Shown here one piece after another: positions 1 through 13,659 of a DNA stretch of 64,000 nucleotides. The position numbers and the translations under genes are program-made. Position 1 is the first letter of the stretch, and every line of letters begins with the position of its first letter. This DNA is from Tricholoma matsutake (Eukaryota > Basidiomycota > Agaricomycetes > Agaricales > Tricholomataceae): positions 5,332,001 through 5,396,000 of the forward strand of contig AP026544.2 of the NCBI GenBank assembly GCA_026075535.2, given 5' to 3'. The notes beneath the pieces were generated by a model that did no database searches, was not told the DNA's origin, and was given only the letters and a program-made list of their open reading frames with translations.

Positions 1-1
1 C

Positions 2-2740
2 AAGAAGAAGGACAGTAGTCTCCAACTTTGTGTCGACTACCGAGGACTTAACCGTCTTACAAAGAAAGACCGCTACCCACTTCCTCTCATTTCTGACCTA
101 CTTGACTCTCCCCACAAAGCCCACTTGTTCACCAAAATAGACTTGCGGCACACTTATCACCTAGTCCGCATTGCTGATGGTGATGAGTGGAAAACTACTT
201 TCCGCACCCGCTATGGATCCTTCGAGTGGTTGGTGGTCCCCTTTGGGCTCACTAATGCACCCGTGGCTTTCCAGTGGTTTATGAACGACATCTTCAGCGA
301 CATGCTGGATGTTTGTGTCATCGTATACCTTGACGACATCCTAATCTATTCCAACGACAAGTCCCAGCATGGGGCTCACGTCAAAGAAGTCCTCCGCCGT
401 CTCCGGAAAAATGGACTTTACGCCTCTCCACAGAAATGTGAGTTCCACAAAGACACCATCGAATATTTGGGTTTCATCCTTTCACCGGATGGACTGTGGA
501 TGTCCGAGGATAAAGTCAAAACCATGCTTGACTGGCCTGAGCCTAGGAAAGTTAAGGATATTCAATCCTTCTTAGGCTTTTGCAACTTTTACCGCTGCTT
601 CATTAATGGCTATTCAGACATTGTCATCCCACTCACCCACTTGACGCGGAAATCTGCACCATGGGACTTCAACAAGAAGTGCCACGACACGTTTGAAAAG
701 CTCAAACAAGAATTCACCCATGCCCCCATCTTAATGCAATGGGTACCTGACTCACAGATGGTACTTGAAACTGACGCTTCCGACTATGCCCTAGCGGCTA
801 TCCTTTCAGTTTACACTGCAGATGGAGAAATCCATCCGGTCACTTTTCATTCCTGCTCCTTTAATCCTGCTGAACTAAATTACAACACCCATGATAAGGA
901 ACTCTTGGCCATTTTTGAAGCCTTCAAACACTGGCGGCAGTACTTTGAGGGTTCCACAAACCCGGTTGATGTGGTCACCGACCACAAAAATCTTGAGTAC
1001 TTCAGCACTACCAAGTTGCTCACCCGCCGCCAGGCCCATTGGTCTGAGTACCTTTCCCAATTCAATCTTGTCATCCGCTTCCGCCCTGGGAAACTAGGGG
1101 ACAAGCCAGATGCACTCACTAAACGTTGGGACGTCTACCGCAAAGGGGGAAATAGCGACTTTGCCTCCATAAACCCAACCAACTTCTGACCTGTATTCAC
1201 ACAGGAACAGCTCACCTCTTCCCTCCGCGCCACCTATTTCACCACACCCATCCTTTGACAAGCAGTAATCATGGATGTTGAGAAACTTCACCACGACATC
1301 TGCACCTCCCTACCCCTTGACCCCTTTTCATCCGCACATCTTCTGACACCTACCGACCCCAACTGGACCATAGACGAGGCAGGTTTTCTCTGCCACTTCG
1401 ACCGGATTTATGTTCCGGACGTTGCGGATCTTCGCCTCAAAGTCCTTCAGTACAAACACGATCACATCCTCTCTGGCCACTTCGGACAAAACAAAACCCA
1501 GCAGCTTGTCCGCCGGGAATATGTCTGGCCAAACCTCTGCACCTTTGTGCAGGAATTCTGCAAATCCTGTACCACTTGCAAACAATCCAAATCACCCCGA
1601 CACAAGCCCTACGGGTTCCTAAAGCAACTTCCAGTTCCAGAATGACCTTGGAACTCCATCTCCATGGACTTCATTGAACAACTACCCAACTCCAACAGTC
1701 ACACCGCTATCCTGGTCATCGTTGACCACCTCACCATGCAAGGCATCTTCATCCCAACTGTCAATGAAATCACAGCCCAAGAACTAGCCAACCTGTTCAT
1801 CCTCCACGTCTTCTCCAAGCATGGTGTTCCGTCACATGTCACTTGTGACCATGGATCCGAGTTTGTCTCCCATTTCTTCCGCTCCCTCAGAAAAGCGCTC
1901 GACATGTGGATCCATTTCACTTCCAGTTATCACCTGCAAGGTGATGGTCAGACAGAACGACTTAATCAGACCCTGGAGCAGTACCTCCGGATCTTCTGCA
2001 ACTATCAGCAGGATGACTGGTCTCACCTCTTACCCTTGGGTGAATTTGCCTACAACAATGCTCCTTCCGCCTCTACAGGCGTATCCCCCTTCTTTGCCAA
2101 CAAAGGCTATCACCCAAACATTTCTGTTTTTCCAGAATGCAACTTAGCTTCACAGTGCGCCCGTGAGTTCGTCGTCGACTTAGACGACCTTCATCAGGAG
2201 CTTCGGAAACAGCTTGCGGCTGCTCAAGAGCGTTATCAAGGTCCTGTGGACAAACATCGGGCACCCGCACCTGACTTCAACATTGGTGACTCTGCCTATG
2301 TCACTGTGGAAAATATCTGCACCACTCGTCCTTCGAAGAAACTTTCCGAAAAGCACCATGGCCCCTTCGAAATCATCGCCTGCCCGGGTACTCACTCAGT
2401 CACCCTGCGGCTTCCGGATCACATGCGGGCCATTCACCCTGTTTTCCATGTCTCTCAACTAGAGAAACACTCCCCAAACACAATTCCAAATTGAGTGCAA
2501 CCTCCACCTCCTCCAATCACCATCGATGATGAGCTCGAATATGAGATCGCCAAAGTCCTTGACTCCAAAGTTGACAACCGATGTTGCTGCAAAATTCTCT
2601 ACCTCGTCCAATGGGAAGGTTACCAGGGGACTGATGAAGAGACCTCCTGGCTACCTGTTATGGAACTTGAGCACGCCCAAGAACTCCTTGCGGATTTTCA
2701 CACTCGCTACCCGCAAAAACCCGGTCCATTACCCACTTAA
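2..2740 (+). pseudogene. Ty3/gypsy chromovirus pol (element A): RT, RNase H, integrase, chromodomain; 5' end outside window
   Basis: One reading frame is open from the window edge through four in-frame TGA codons (1187-1189, 1256-1258, 1643-1645, 2492-2494). The reverse transcriptase palm has the catalytic box in VIVYLDDILIYS near base 325-360. RNase H begins at ETDASDYALAAILS (about 765-810). The integrase has an HHCC zinc-binding region (about 1455-1600, ending CKSCTTCKQ). Its DDE residues lie in MDFIEQLP, CDHGSEF and QTERLNQTLE. The last block (2495-2740) is a chromodomain with YLVQWEGYQG. At each stop the neighbouring residues fit the family if the codon had been CGA (Arg). Gag, protease and the 5' LTR lie left of the window. 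The copy is non-coding as it stands. Confidence 0.93.
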
Positions 2741-2826
2741 AAATCTATTCATGTTGCTTATTCACTCGGTTTGTACTCAGAAACAAAATTCATTGAAAAA
2801 AGATTTTATTGGATCTGACTGGATCC

Positions 2827-3815
2827 CTACACTACTTCCGCTTCTCCCTCTCTGTCTTTGTCACCCTCTCCCCCAACCTCACCCTCTTCTCCACCCTCGT
2901 CCTTCTCTCCACCCTCCTCATCTCCACTCTCACTCTCCTCCTTGTCATCCGCTCGCCTTTTCTCCAGATATCTCTGGAAGGCCTCCCAGTCATCTCCAGA
3001 CTTTTGGATCCCACGTCTTTCCCACCGGGACTCTTACACTGCCTGCTCCACCTCTTTGTCACCCTCATTGCTCTCCTCCCCAGCACTTTCTTCCTCCACC
3101 CACTCTGGGTCCAAAGCATCCCATATCTCCCCCATCGATTCCCACACCGCAGTAGCCACCTCAGCAAACCCCTTCCTTATTAACTTCATCATTTGTTGCA
3201 TTAATTCCGGGTTTTCCCCGGTCACCCCCGTCGTTCCCACCGGTTTTGCCGCAGGGGCTTCCTGCCCCTCCCACACTACCTCCTCGCACTTATGTTTGAC
3301 GCATGTGCAGTTGTCGCACACGCATCCCTTTGCACCCATCTTGAAACAAGCGATCTTTTGATATTTGCACCTAGGCCACTTGTCAGTAAAAAGAGACTGG
3401 AAAGGGAAACAAGTACATACCTTTTGCAAGGCAATGCGGCCTGCACCCACACCAGACCCTCTGACTCCTCTGACCCCACTCACGCCTTCGACTTGGTGAC
3501 TTTCTTTTTCTTGGGGGACTTCCTCCCCTCAGCCTCATCCTCCAAACCTGCGGCCGCAGCCGCCCACTTCTTCTCCGCTTGTCTTGCGGCCGATGCCTCC
3601 TTTTTCTGCACCTCTGCCTGATGTGCCTCTTCAGCCTTTGCAGCCTCCTCTGCTGCCTTCTGCACCTCCTGCACCCGGTGTTCCTCCTCCCTCGCCACTT
3701 CCTCCAGCTCCTTCATCTCCCGTTCCATCTGCTCCTTCATCGCCCGCTCCCTCTGTTCGTGTTGAGCCCTCATCGCGGCCAATTTGATCTGCGCGGATAC
3801 TGCTGGAGGGGACAT
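2827..3815 (-). pseudogene. Antisense two-exon ORF inside element A: coiled coil, basic stretch, Cys cluster, acidic tail
   Basis: This ORF lies between the chromodomain of element A and its 3' LTR, on the opposite strand. Exon 1 (3815-3484) starts MSPPAVSAQIKLAAM and encodes a Glu/Ala/Lys-rich coiled coil, then a basic SPKKKKVTKSK stretch that could be a nuclear localisation signal. A 113-nt intron (3483-3371) has GTGAGT and CTAG ends. Exon 2 joins in frame and begins with a Cys cluster (CKYQKIAC, then GCVCDNCTCVKHKC), followed by a strongly acidic C-terminus. The spliced frame is 876 nt, ending TAG at 2827-2829, but a TAA at 3034-3036 interrupts it. The residues after the TAA still read as a normal acidic protein, so the stop is probably secondary. 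The function is unknown. The layout resembles a nuclear DNA- or chromatin-binding accessory protein (inference). Confidence 0.6.
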
Positions 3816-3952
3816 AATTGATAGTTGATGGGGGAAGGAAAGAACGTGAAAATTTTTTCAACCAATTACCGCATTTGGAAAATTCAACCAACTTCCTCAT
3901 TTGGACTCAAACCCTCATGTGCCTCGTAGGCTCGGCACTAAGGGGGAAATAC

Positions 3953-4581
3953 TGTCAAGAACCGTTCCTTGCCTGATCGGAACCCGCATCCATCCGACTC
4001 TTTCCCACACATCAAACATGACTTTTGTCTATGCCTCCCAATTTTGTTCCTGGCCGCCCTGCACTGCCCATGCTGCTGTGCATCAGGCCGCCTTGTACAG
4101 CATCCATGGCTGCCTTTCCAAGGCTGCCATCTCTATTGCAAATTTGACTACGGATTCCTGTGCGGCTCCCGTAGGTAATTTATCTATGCAGTCGAGACAC
4201 TGCCACAGTCTTCGTTCCTGTTCTGCATTATTCTGGACTACAGTATTTAAGCTTAGTTAGTTTCGCCTTGTATTCCTCAGTTCATATAACGACATAGACT
4301 CAACTTTAAACTTGTCAATCTAAATCTCCTTCTACTCCTACCTCTGTCCTCTAAGAGTCTGAACTCCATTTGACTCGACCTCTAGTCTCCCTCTGAAGTT
4401 CTAACCTCATCTGAACTTAACCTAAGTCCCTCCATACTCCTTCCCGCGTTTACCCGCACTTTCCCATTCCTACCTCCAAACCTCCAACTTGAAATTAGGA
4501 CACCGGACGAGGTGAAGGGCGCAGCTTCTTACAAGCTGAAGCCAAGTCCTTTCCGTTTCCCCTCCCGCCGAATCCGTGACA
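3953..4581 (+). repeat. 3' LTR of gypsy element A
   Basis: The LTR begins TGTCAAGAACC directly after a purine tract (AAGGGGGAAATAC) and ends CCGTGACA, giving TGTCA...TGACA inverted ends. It is 629 bp. A 29-bp stretch at 4522-4550 is identical, in inverted orientation, to 6095-6123 in the LTR of element B. The target-site duplication cannot be checked because the 5' LTR is outside the window. Confidence 0.82.
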
Positions 4582-4645
4582 ACCCGACACCTTTCTGTAA
4601 ATAACACCTGCAGTGTCCAATTGGATTCTGACAAACCCTCCAGGA

Positions 4646-5811
4646 TCAGATCTTAACACAAAGTCCTTCCTTCATGCGGCATTCACGCTCATCTCCAGTT
4701 AGTTTACCATCTTTCCCCAACTTGTCAGAAATAGAGTTTTTTGGCTTGTCCTTCTGGAAGTTGTTCTTTGACCCAGAGGAGCTGCCAGACAAGGATTGGT
4801 TTGTGTGGTTGGTGCTGGACAAAGGCTGGGGTTTGGACTGAGTGTTGGAATTGGAGCTAGAAGAACCTTTAGATTCCTTCTTTCCAGTGTGTGCAGAATT
4901 TCTGGGGGTCTTTGTTTCTAAGCGGGTTTCTTCTTCCTGCATCCAATAGATGTTGTCAGCATCCTGGGTTTTAAGATGTAGGGATGCTAGAGTTTTGGGT
5001 CGTCCCCCCTGTAAGACTTCTATGCAGAGATGGAGTGGAAGACCGTGGAAATACCAGTCGCGAAGAGCGGCCTCATTCCAGTTGACCCAGGAAGCCAGTT
5101 CCCAGAAGTCCACATTATACTTCACTATTCTTCCACCTTTCTTCATCGTGAGTTCTGAAAAAGCCTTTTCCATGTCCCCGACAGGGTCGTGAGGACCAAA
5201 ATTGCTTTCTAACTAAGGAATACCTCGTAGTTCCACATCCAATGGGCAGAATTTGTTGGGTCATTGAGTCCAGGTTCAAACCAGCTAAGAGCTGACCCTT
5301 TGAGGTAGGAAAGGATGAATAGAATTTTCTTTTTGTCGGAGGCGAATACCTGAGGACAATCATGGAAGTGAAGGTTGCACAAGACTAGGAAGTCCTGAAG
5401 TTTCCGGGGATTAGCCCCGTCGAAAGTATCAGGATCACGAACTTTGATCTTCTTGGTCTTGGGTGCTTGGTTCTGCTGGAGGGTTCGGAGACTATCTGAG
5501 AGCTCGAAGAGAGCATCGAGAAACCTATCTCCTGGATCAGGATTTCCGCCAACGGGAGGTAGAGGGTCATCAGGGTCATCAGGATTGGGGTCATCCCCGG
5601 GGCCATCAGGACCACCAAGAAGTCCATCCTCTTTACCTGGACCTTCCTCATCAAAGGGGTTAGGTTGCCCAACATTCTCTATGTACTCAAGTGGAGTCGT
5701 ATTCCGAGGGGTCTCTGGAGGTTGAGACATGATGTTAGCACTGATGGAGGGTGCTCCTGAACCGATTTGCCTGAAGATGTTGGATGGTCTGGTGGATGCA
5801 TCAAAAGTCAA
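4646..5811 (-). pseudogene. Gypsy Gag remnant (element B)
   Basis: Two frames together read as one retrotransposon Gag. The N-terminal part (5811-5209) has an acidic Pro/Asp linker, then the capsid-like block with VRDPDTFDGANPRKLQDFL and KKKILFILSYLKGSALSWFE. The C-terminal part (5173-4646) continues with the matrix-like block ending YWMQEEE and a Ser/Lys linker ending at MKEGLC, where a zinc knuckle would normally begin. The two parts are joined by a frameshift and a TAG near 5205-5215. The knuckle and all of pol are missing. The fragment stops just right of the LTR of element A, so A may have inserted into B (inference). Confidence 0.85.
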
Positions 5812-6029
5812 AGCGTGTCTAGGGGCAGGAAGTATGGATCAGCATATTGCTGATAATCCTGGTACCGTGCCAGCATGGCAGGAGTTTCTTGTAGTTTGTT
5901 GGGTTTGTGACTCAGTAGGAGCCATAAGGAAAGATGGGATGGTTTTGATGAGAGAAGTGAGAGTTTGTAAATACTATTAAGTACTGAACTTGAAGGGGAA
6001 GTCATCAGAATTCTAGTTGTACCCAGATG

Positions 6030-6524
6030 ATTGAAGTTGACAGGCAGGAGCAGGATCCCGATGGGATTCTGAGGCGAGGGTTATTGGGACAGGTAGGACT
6101 TGGCTTCAGCTTGTAAGAAGCTGTGCCCTTCTCCTCATCAAGTGTCATAATTTCAGATGAGGTAATAAGAGGGGATTGGAGGTCCGGAGGTTTTCCATAG
6201 AGGACGAGTAAGTTTTGAGAAGACTTAAGAGAGACAGATGAGAACAAAGATAGAGTTGGATTAATTGCATGACTTTGTTGATTTACAAACTGGCAATACA
6301 AAACGGAAGTAGCTAGCTTAAATACTAAGGTCGGAGTTTCTGAGGCTGTGGCTAATATGAAAACTGGCTTCCGAGGCAATTCCTGAAACTGTTTCACTTA
6401 ATTGGAAATGAGGGAATTTTGCCTCTAGGCAGTGCTGCTGATAGGAGGTGGGCTGTGATGTAAGGCAGCTGGGAAGGGGGGCGGAAAACGATCAGAAGTC
6501 CAGTCGGAAGAATCGGTCTTGACA
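6030..6524 (-). repeat. 5' LTR of gypsy element B
   Basis: Read on the minus strand the LTR starts TGTCAAGACCG at 6524, matching the TGTCAAGAACC start of LTR A. It shares with it an identical 29-bp block (6095-6123). The inner end is uncertain, around 6025-6035. A 130-codon open frame inside the LTR (6005-6397) has no gene-like features and is not called. Confidence 0.7.
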
Positions 6525-7278
6525 AATCGCCAGCCATTTCAGAGTTTGCTGAGTCTGCGTCTCACTCAATATATTTCCATGAGTTGAGTAGCTGGTAAGC
6601 GTTCAACCTGCATTGTATTTGTATTGTACTGAGCAAATTGCCAAATCTTGGTCCAGAAATAGTCATAACAGCTGAGTGAATGAGCAGAAACCCTATTCAA
6701 AGCCTGAAATTCACAATTCTGCCCAGAACAATACATGTAGAATATGTTTGCATATACTTTTCCCCACCAAAACTGGTTGCAAAAGTGTGTGGTTCCTGCT
6801 GTGCCAATTCTTGCCACAAAACACACTAGTTTTGTAGGTGAGAACTTTGATGTCGGAGTCAAAATTGGCAGAGATTGCCCACCACCACTAGCAGATAGTG
6901 GGTGTTGCCCTAACAGTTATGTGATGATGTTGGCTGTGGATGTACCTTACTATAGTTATATTACCTCTGGAGCCAAGCTGATATGTCGGTAACCACTTCC
7001 ATGACTGTCACATCCAGGTCTTTGCATGGCCAGGTAAAAATATACTCCCCGCATCTTAATGTAGCACGCTTGAGGCAAACGCAGTCTATTCTCATTCTCA
7101 ACTGATTGTTGTCGAGCTTCTTAAAGCCTTCTCTTGGAAACTCCAGGAGCAACCGTCGCCCTCATTCTTCTTTTCAGGGATGCACCACAGATTTCCATGC
7201 TGATAGAAGCCTGACTAATACCGAGGCAACAGACCCTTACATTCGTGCACGAGGAATGAGAAACCCACAACTAATAGT
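6525..7278. other. Stretch without a recognised gene
   Basis: No family is recognised here. A minus-strand open frame at 6961-7152 has protein-like composition (for example LDNNQLRMRIDCVCLKRATL) and ends at a GTAATA donor-like site. It could be an exon of an unidentified gene lying downstream of NDUFS2. The support is weak. Confidence 0.35.
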
Positions 7279-9369
<2,091 letters not shown>

Positions 9370-10461
9370 TGAGGTCGTCGTGGAAGAAGCCGTGCACTGA
9401 TGTTTGACCAGCGTTCTTCGCAACACGTGATTTTCGGGAACGCCGGGGACTTGGCACTGCTGTAGGGTTGCGTAAAAAATTCATATTTTTTTATTTTGGC
9501 TCGAAGGCGTCACCCGTTATCAACACCCTTATGTAGGCTGCTTAGTAAGCGGCCAAATGTTGGTTCTGAAAATTTTTTGAAAAGAAATCAGTGCAAAAGT
9601 GCAATTCTGACGAATTCGAGATGATTGAATTTTTTGAGTGTGAAATTTTTATATAATCCCTCTATACATCACCAATTGAACCCCATTCTACCTTATCCAG
9701 TGCTCCTTAAGCCCTGCTTACTTGTATAATAGGTATTAATAGCTGGTATGGACCATGTAAGGGTTGATCCCAAGTCACGAGCCGTGCTGACTCGTGATGT
9801 AAACCCCACGTGTTGGTCACGTGCACCGGCCAAATGTCGAGAACATAAATTTTTCAGACTTGATATTTTTGTTCAGAATATGCATAAAACTAGTTTAGAG
9901 TCACAAAAGAAAATCTGATTTTGTCACCTTTATTCCTTCACAAGGAAGAAGAATTCTCAAAATATTTTCTCAGAGGATTGACTATTAGGATCTACTCTGT
10001 ACTTCCCTGGGCTTAGATGTATTAAAAAGTAGTGGCCATAATAAAGGGCAGCAGACGACAACTATTTGCTTACATAATGACATGCTGACACCGGGTGATG
10101 CCTACCTTATTGGAGTGAACATTACTGATTCTAATACTGAGCGGAGTTTGTCAGCAGCCCCACATGGATCCGCCCAGACCCGACACGCATTCACTGAAGG
10201 TGCATTCACATTCGCTCAACACCTCTAGAGATTGCTTGCTGCAGTGGACAAGGACATGAAGGGAGTATTCTAATGGTTTTTCCCCCCCACTACAGTACAC
10301 GGTAGCTCTTAGGATGAATGCCATGTATCTAGTCCACCCAAATGACAAATTCCAATACCTGAAACAATGGACCCCCTAACGAGTCGATCATGCCAGTTAC
10401 CTGCTTACTCTTTTTTTTTCTTTCACAACCAAACTTTTACAGAAACCACTCACTGTGTCTG
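9370..10461. other. Intergenic stretch upstream of NDUFS2
   Basis: No gene is recognised. An AT-rich segment with T-runs around 9475-9500 lies directly upstream of NDUFS2 and probably includes its promoter. A short imperfect inverted repeat (cacgagccgtgctgactcgtg) lies near 9777-9798. Confidence 0.4.
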
Positions 10462-12959
10462 ATGGCCAATGACAATTTTGACAATGAGTATGCCCAGTTT
10501 TGTGACGATATAACACCAGGCAAGCTCAGCGCGCTGGAGGCACTCGAACAGGGAACCTCTTCAAGGTGAGCTGTCACTGACTTCTGCTATCTTTTTGTCT
10601 GAACATATATCTTATGTCTACAGTGATACTACGAGCTTGCACACACCAATCTCAACCTCGGACACCTCAGCCTTTGAACCCCTGCTAACACCAGACCAAA
10701 CTACTGTCAAACGAGGTGCTGGTTGTCCCAAGGGTTCACAGAACTGCAACAGTTCCACCTCACCAAAACAAATTCAAGGTAACAAGCGGCCAGTGGGACG
10801 TCCTCATGGCTCCAGCCCTCGACAATTGGCCAAGGCAAACGGCAGCACAGGGTCAGATGACAGGGGGAAAAAATGCATTGGCAGACCTAGGAACAATCCA
10901 GCCTTTGGACCTTCAAAACCTCGTAACAAATCATTGGTATGGTTTGCTGAAAAAAAATCTGTTTGCTTACTGATCGATATACCAATAGTTCGTTCATGGA
11001 TTACTGCCACCAGGTCAGTTTTGCAGTGCCAGCAGGACTGCAGCCACAGCCACAGGTGCCAGTATGGCCCATTTCAGCTATGGGAGATATGGGTGGGGAC
11101 TCTGCACCCACATCTCTAGTCCCTCCAAGTCGACGGGACACTGACCCTGAGGCACCTCTCATCTCAAGCAACAATGCCACATGCATAATCAATGATGATG
11201 ACACCAACAATGCTGAAGGTGATGAACCATTTCTGGAAGAGGGTATTGGCGAGGATGAGGGTGATGAGGGTGATGATGACAATTTGGGTACTCGAACATC
11301 AAAAGTTCCCCTGTGAGATCTTCCAACATGGCTCAAGACAGCATTTGACGTACATGTCCTTGCATCAGGTCTGCTGAACCATGGGCCTGATCACCTACCT
11401 CCCCTATACCAAGATCACCAAACATTCTGGTTTCCGAAGCCTGCGACATTCTTCCTACTTCAAGATATCAACAGTCTCAGTCCTCAAAATATATATGAGG
11501 CACAATTCTTTCTCTGGGACCCAGAGTGTCTCGTACCGGATGGCATCATTTGTCCCAATGTAGGATGCACTGCCTGACTTCAGCATCACAGCAACATACC
11601 ACAACCACATCGAGTCATTGACCTCAACACCACGTTCTGGGTCATTGGGTACCGCTATAAGTGTGGGCTATGCAAGAAGCTGAACAGCATTACATTCAGA
11701 AGCTGGGACCCACACATCCTCACTGTCCTTCCACCTGCTCTCGCCACAGAGTTCCCAGTGCGGTTGACCTATCAAAGTGGAATATCAAGTGACCTTCTAC
11801 AGTTCATGTGAACCTGCTTTCAACACAGGATGGGTGCGAAGCAGTTCTCAAATGCGCTCTTAGTTCAGCATCTGCAAAACTATGATCTTCTGCATCTCCA
11901 ATACTTGCAGACTCTTGCCCTCCTTGCAGAATCTGGATCCCTTCTTTTGACGGGCCCTTCAGCACTCAAATTCAAGCCATTTTTATCTTTCAACGACAAG
12001 TCTCCTGATGGGTTTCAGGGGTTTGTTCAGAGCTCCCAGTGGCTTCATGATGTCTACGATGCATTGATAGAAGAGCATGGACCTGAATTCAACCAGCACA
12101 CTGCAATGTTAACAGGTGATATTTGTGGAATAGATCATAGCTTCAAGGTGAACCACTATATCTTCCCATTCACATTCTACTAACTATGCTACCAATCTAG
12201 CTCGCAAAGCACATTGCCAAGGTGGATGGTGTACAGGTATTCATGGCCTTGCTCACCGTGACCAATGAAAAGGGTGAAATCAAGATCTGCAATCTCGTTG
12301 CAACAAAATCCCACTCACAGTTTGAGCTTGCACTCCAGGAGATGCACAAGTCACTTGAGCTTTATGGCCATGACCAGCCATCTGTGTTTTATACTGACAA
12401 TATGGTGGACAAAGAGTTCCTCAAGAAATGTTTTCTGTCACTTCGGTGAGATGTGGTGCCAATTGAGAAGCATTCTAATCTTGAACCACTGTCCATTCCC
12501 AACCACTTCCAAATTTCTGTCAAGCAATCTGCTACAATGATTGATGATGCAATGCGAGTGCTGCTTGATCTTTTACCTGATAATGATGCTCCAGGTACCC
12601 TGGTTATTATTGGTCTTGATGCAGAATGGAATGTTGAGACTTCAGAGTGTGGCTACGTGACTGGGAGAGGTCAGACAGCCATTCTACAAATTGCATATGG
12701 CACGAATATCTTTATTCTTCAAGTGTGTCACTGTGATTCATATGAAAAAATTGATTCTCATATTCCTTTCATTTATGACAGATTGGCCACATGCTATCTG
12801 GAAACCAGCTCCCTCAATCACTCAATCAGGTCCTTGCAAATCCAAGGATCCTCAAAGTCAGCCGCTGTGTCACAGGTGATCTGAAATATCTACAACAGGC
12901 TTGTCAGTCAAGCATTCCATTTGTTGGAGGAGTAGACATTGCCAAGCTGGCTAAGAATC

Positions 12960-13659
12960 TGTAAGGGGACAACCCCTGGGTAGGGTACCCAGCCCCTTCC
13001 TATGTTTATATCAGTCATGGACTCATTCCTACATTCCTTTCCATTACATTACTCTAGCTTTGTTATCATTTGACTACAGCCTTATCTGTAAGGGGACTAG
13101 AGGGTGTCCCACGTGTTTCTCCTATTTTTTACGTTCATCCTATATTTTTCCTCACTTCATTTCCTTCTATTCTTCATTTTCTATGATTTTTCTGGATTTT
13201 ATTACTAATTTTCCCTTTCTATCATGTTTGTACATGTTGACACTTTTATATTTAGAGGTGGAGCACCCCTTCCGACACCTACCCCTTGGTATGATGTCAT
13301 TCGGCGGCCTTGATCTGCCTAATCTCTGCCTTTTCTATTTTTAGGTTATTATTTGATTTTTGTTGTCTTCACATATACTGGGCATCAGCAAAGGGATCCT
13401 TAGAGTTTTCTCTTCGGATTTCCCTTTGCTAGGTGTGTCCCCAATCCCTGTACTATGTAGCATAATTTTAACTTCGGATTTCCCTTTGCTAGAGGCTTAG
13501 GTTGCCCTTATATTATCTTGGACAGTTGGAGTAGTGACCCTTCTTTAGTTCATTATTATTAGGATTTCCTCTGCTTACAGCAATACACTGGCCATGCTTT
13601 AGTGCCCCTTCTCTCTCTGATTGAGTCTCCTCTTGTTGCTGCAGGGTCTTGCCCTTACA
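12960..13659 (+). repeat. LTR-like insertion (TGTAAGGG...CCCTTACA) hosting a second LTR
   Basis: The element starts TGTAAGGGGACAACC and ends TTGCCCTTACA, with 8-bp inverted ends. It is flanked by GAATC (12955-12959) and GGATC (13660-13664), a 5-bp target duplication with one change. Removing it restores the exonuclease frame (AKN-HLLVSSG). It is itself split by another LTR at 13087-13512, leaving about 269 bp of its own sequence. No coding content is seen. Confidence 0.75.
13087..13512 (+). repeat. Solo LTR of the gypsy element C family, nested in another LTR
   Basis: The 426-bp LTR runs TGTAAGGGGACTAG...CCCTTATA, the same length and ends as the two LTRs of element C (43184-43609 and 48805-49230), and is clearly alignable along its length. 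It has a perfect 5-bp target duplication TTATC (13082-13086 and 13513-13517). It is more diverged from the C LTRs than they are from each other, so it is an older insertion. Confidence 0.93.

Noticed and set aside
6005..6397. 130-codon minus-strand ORF
   Set aside because: It lies within the LTR of gypsy element B and has no recognisable protein features.
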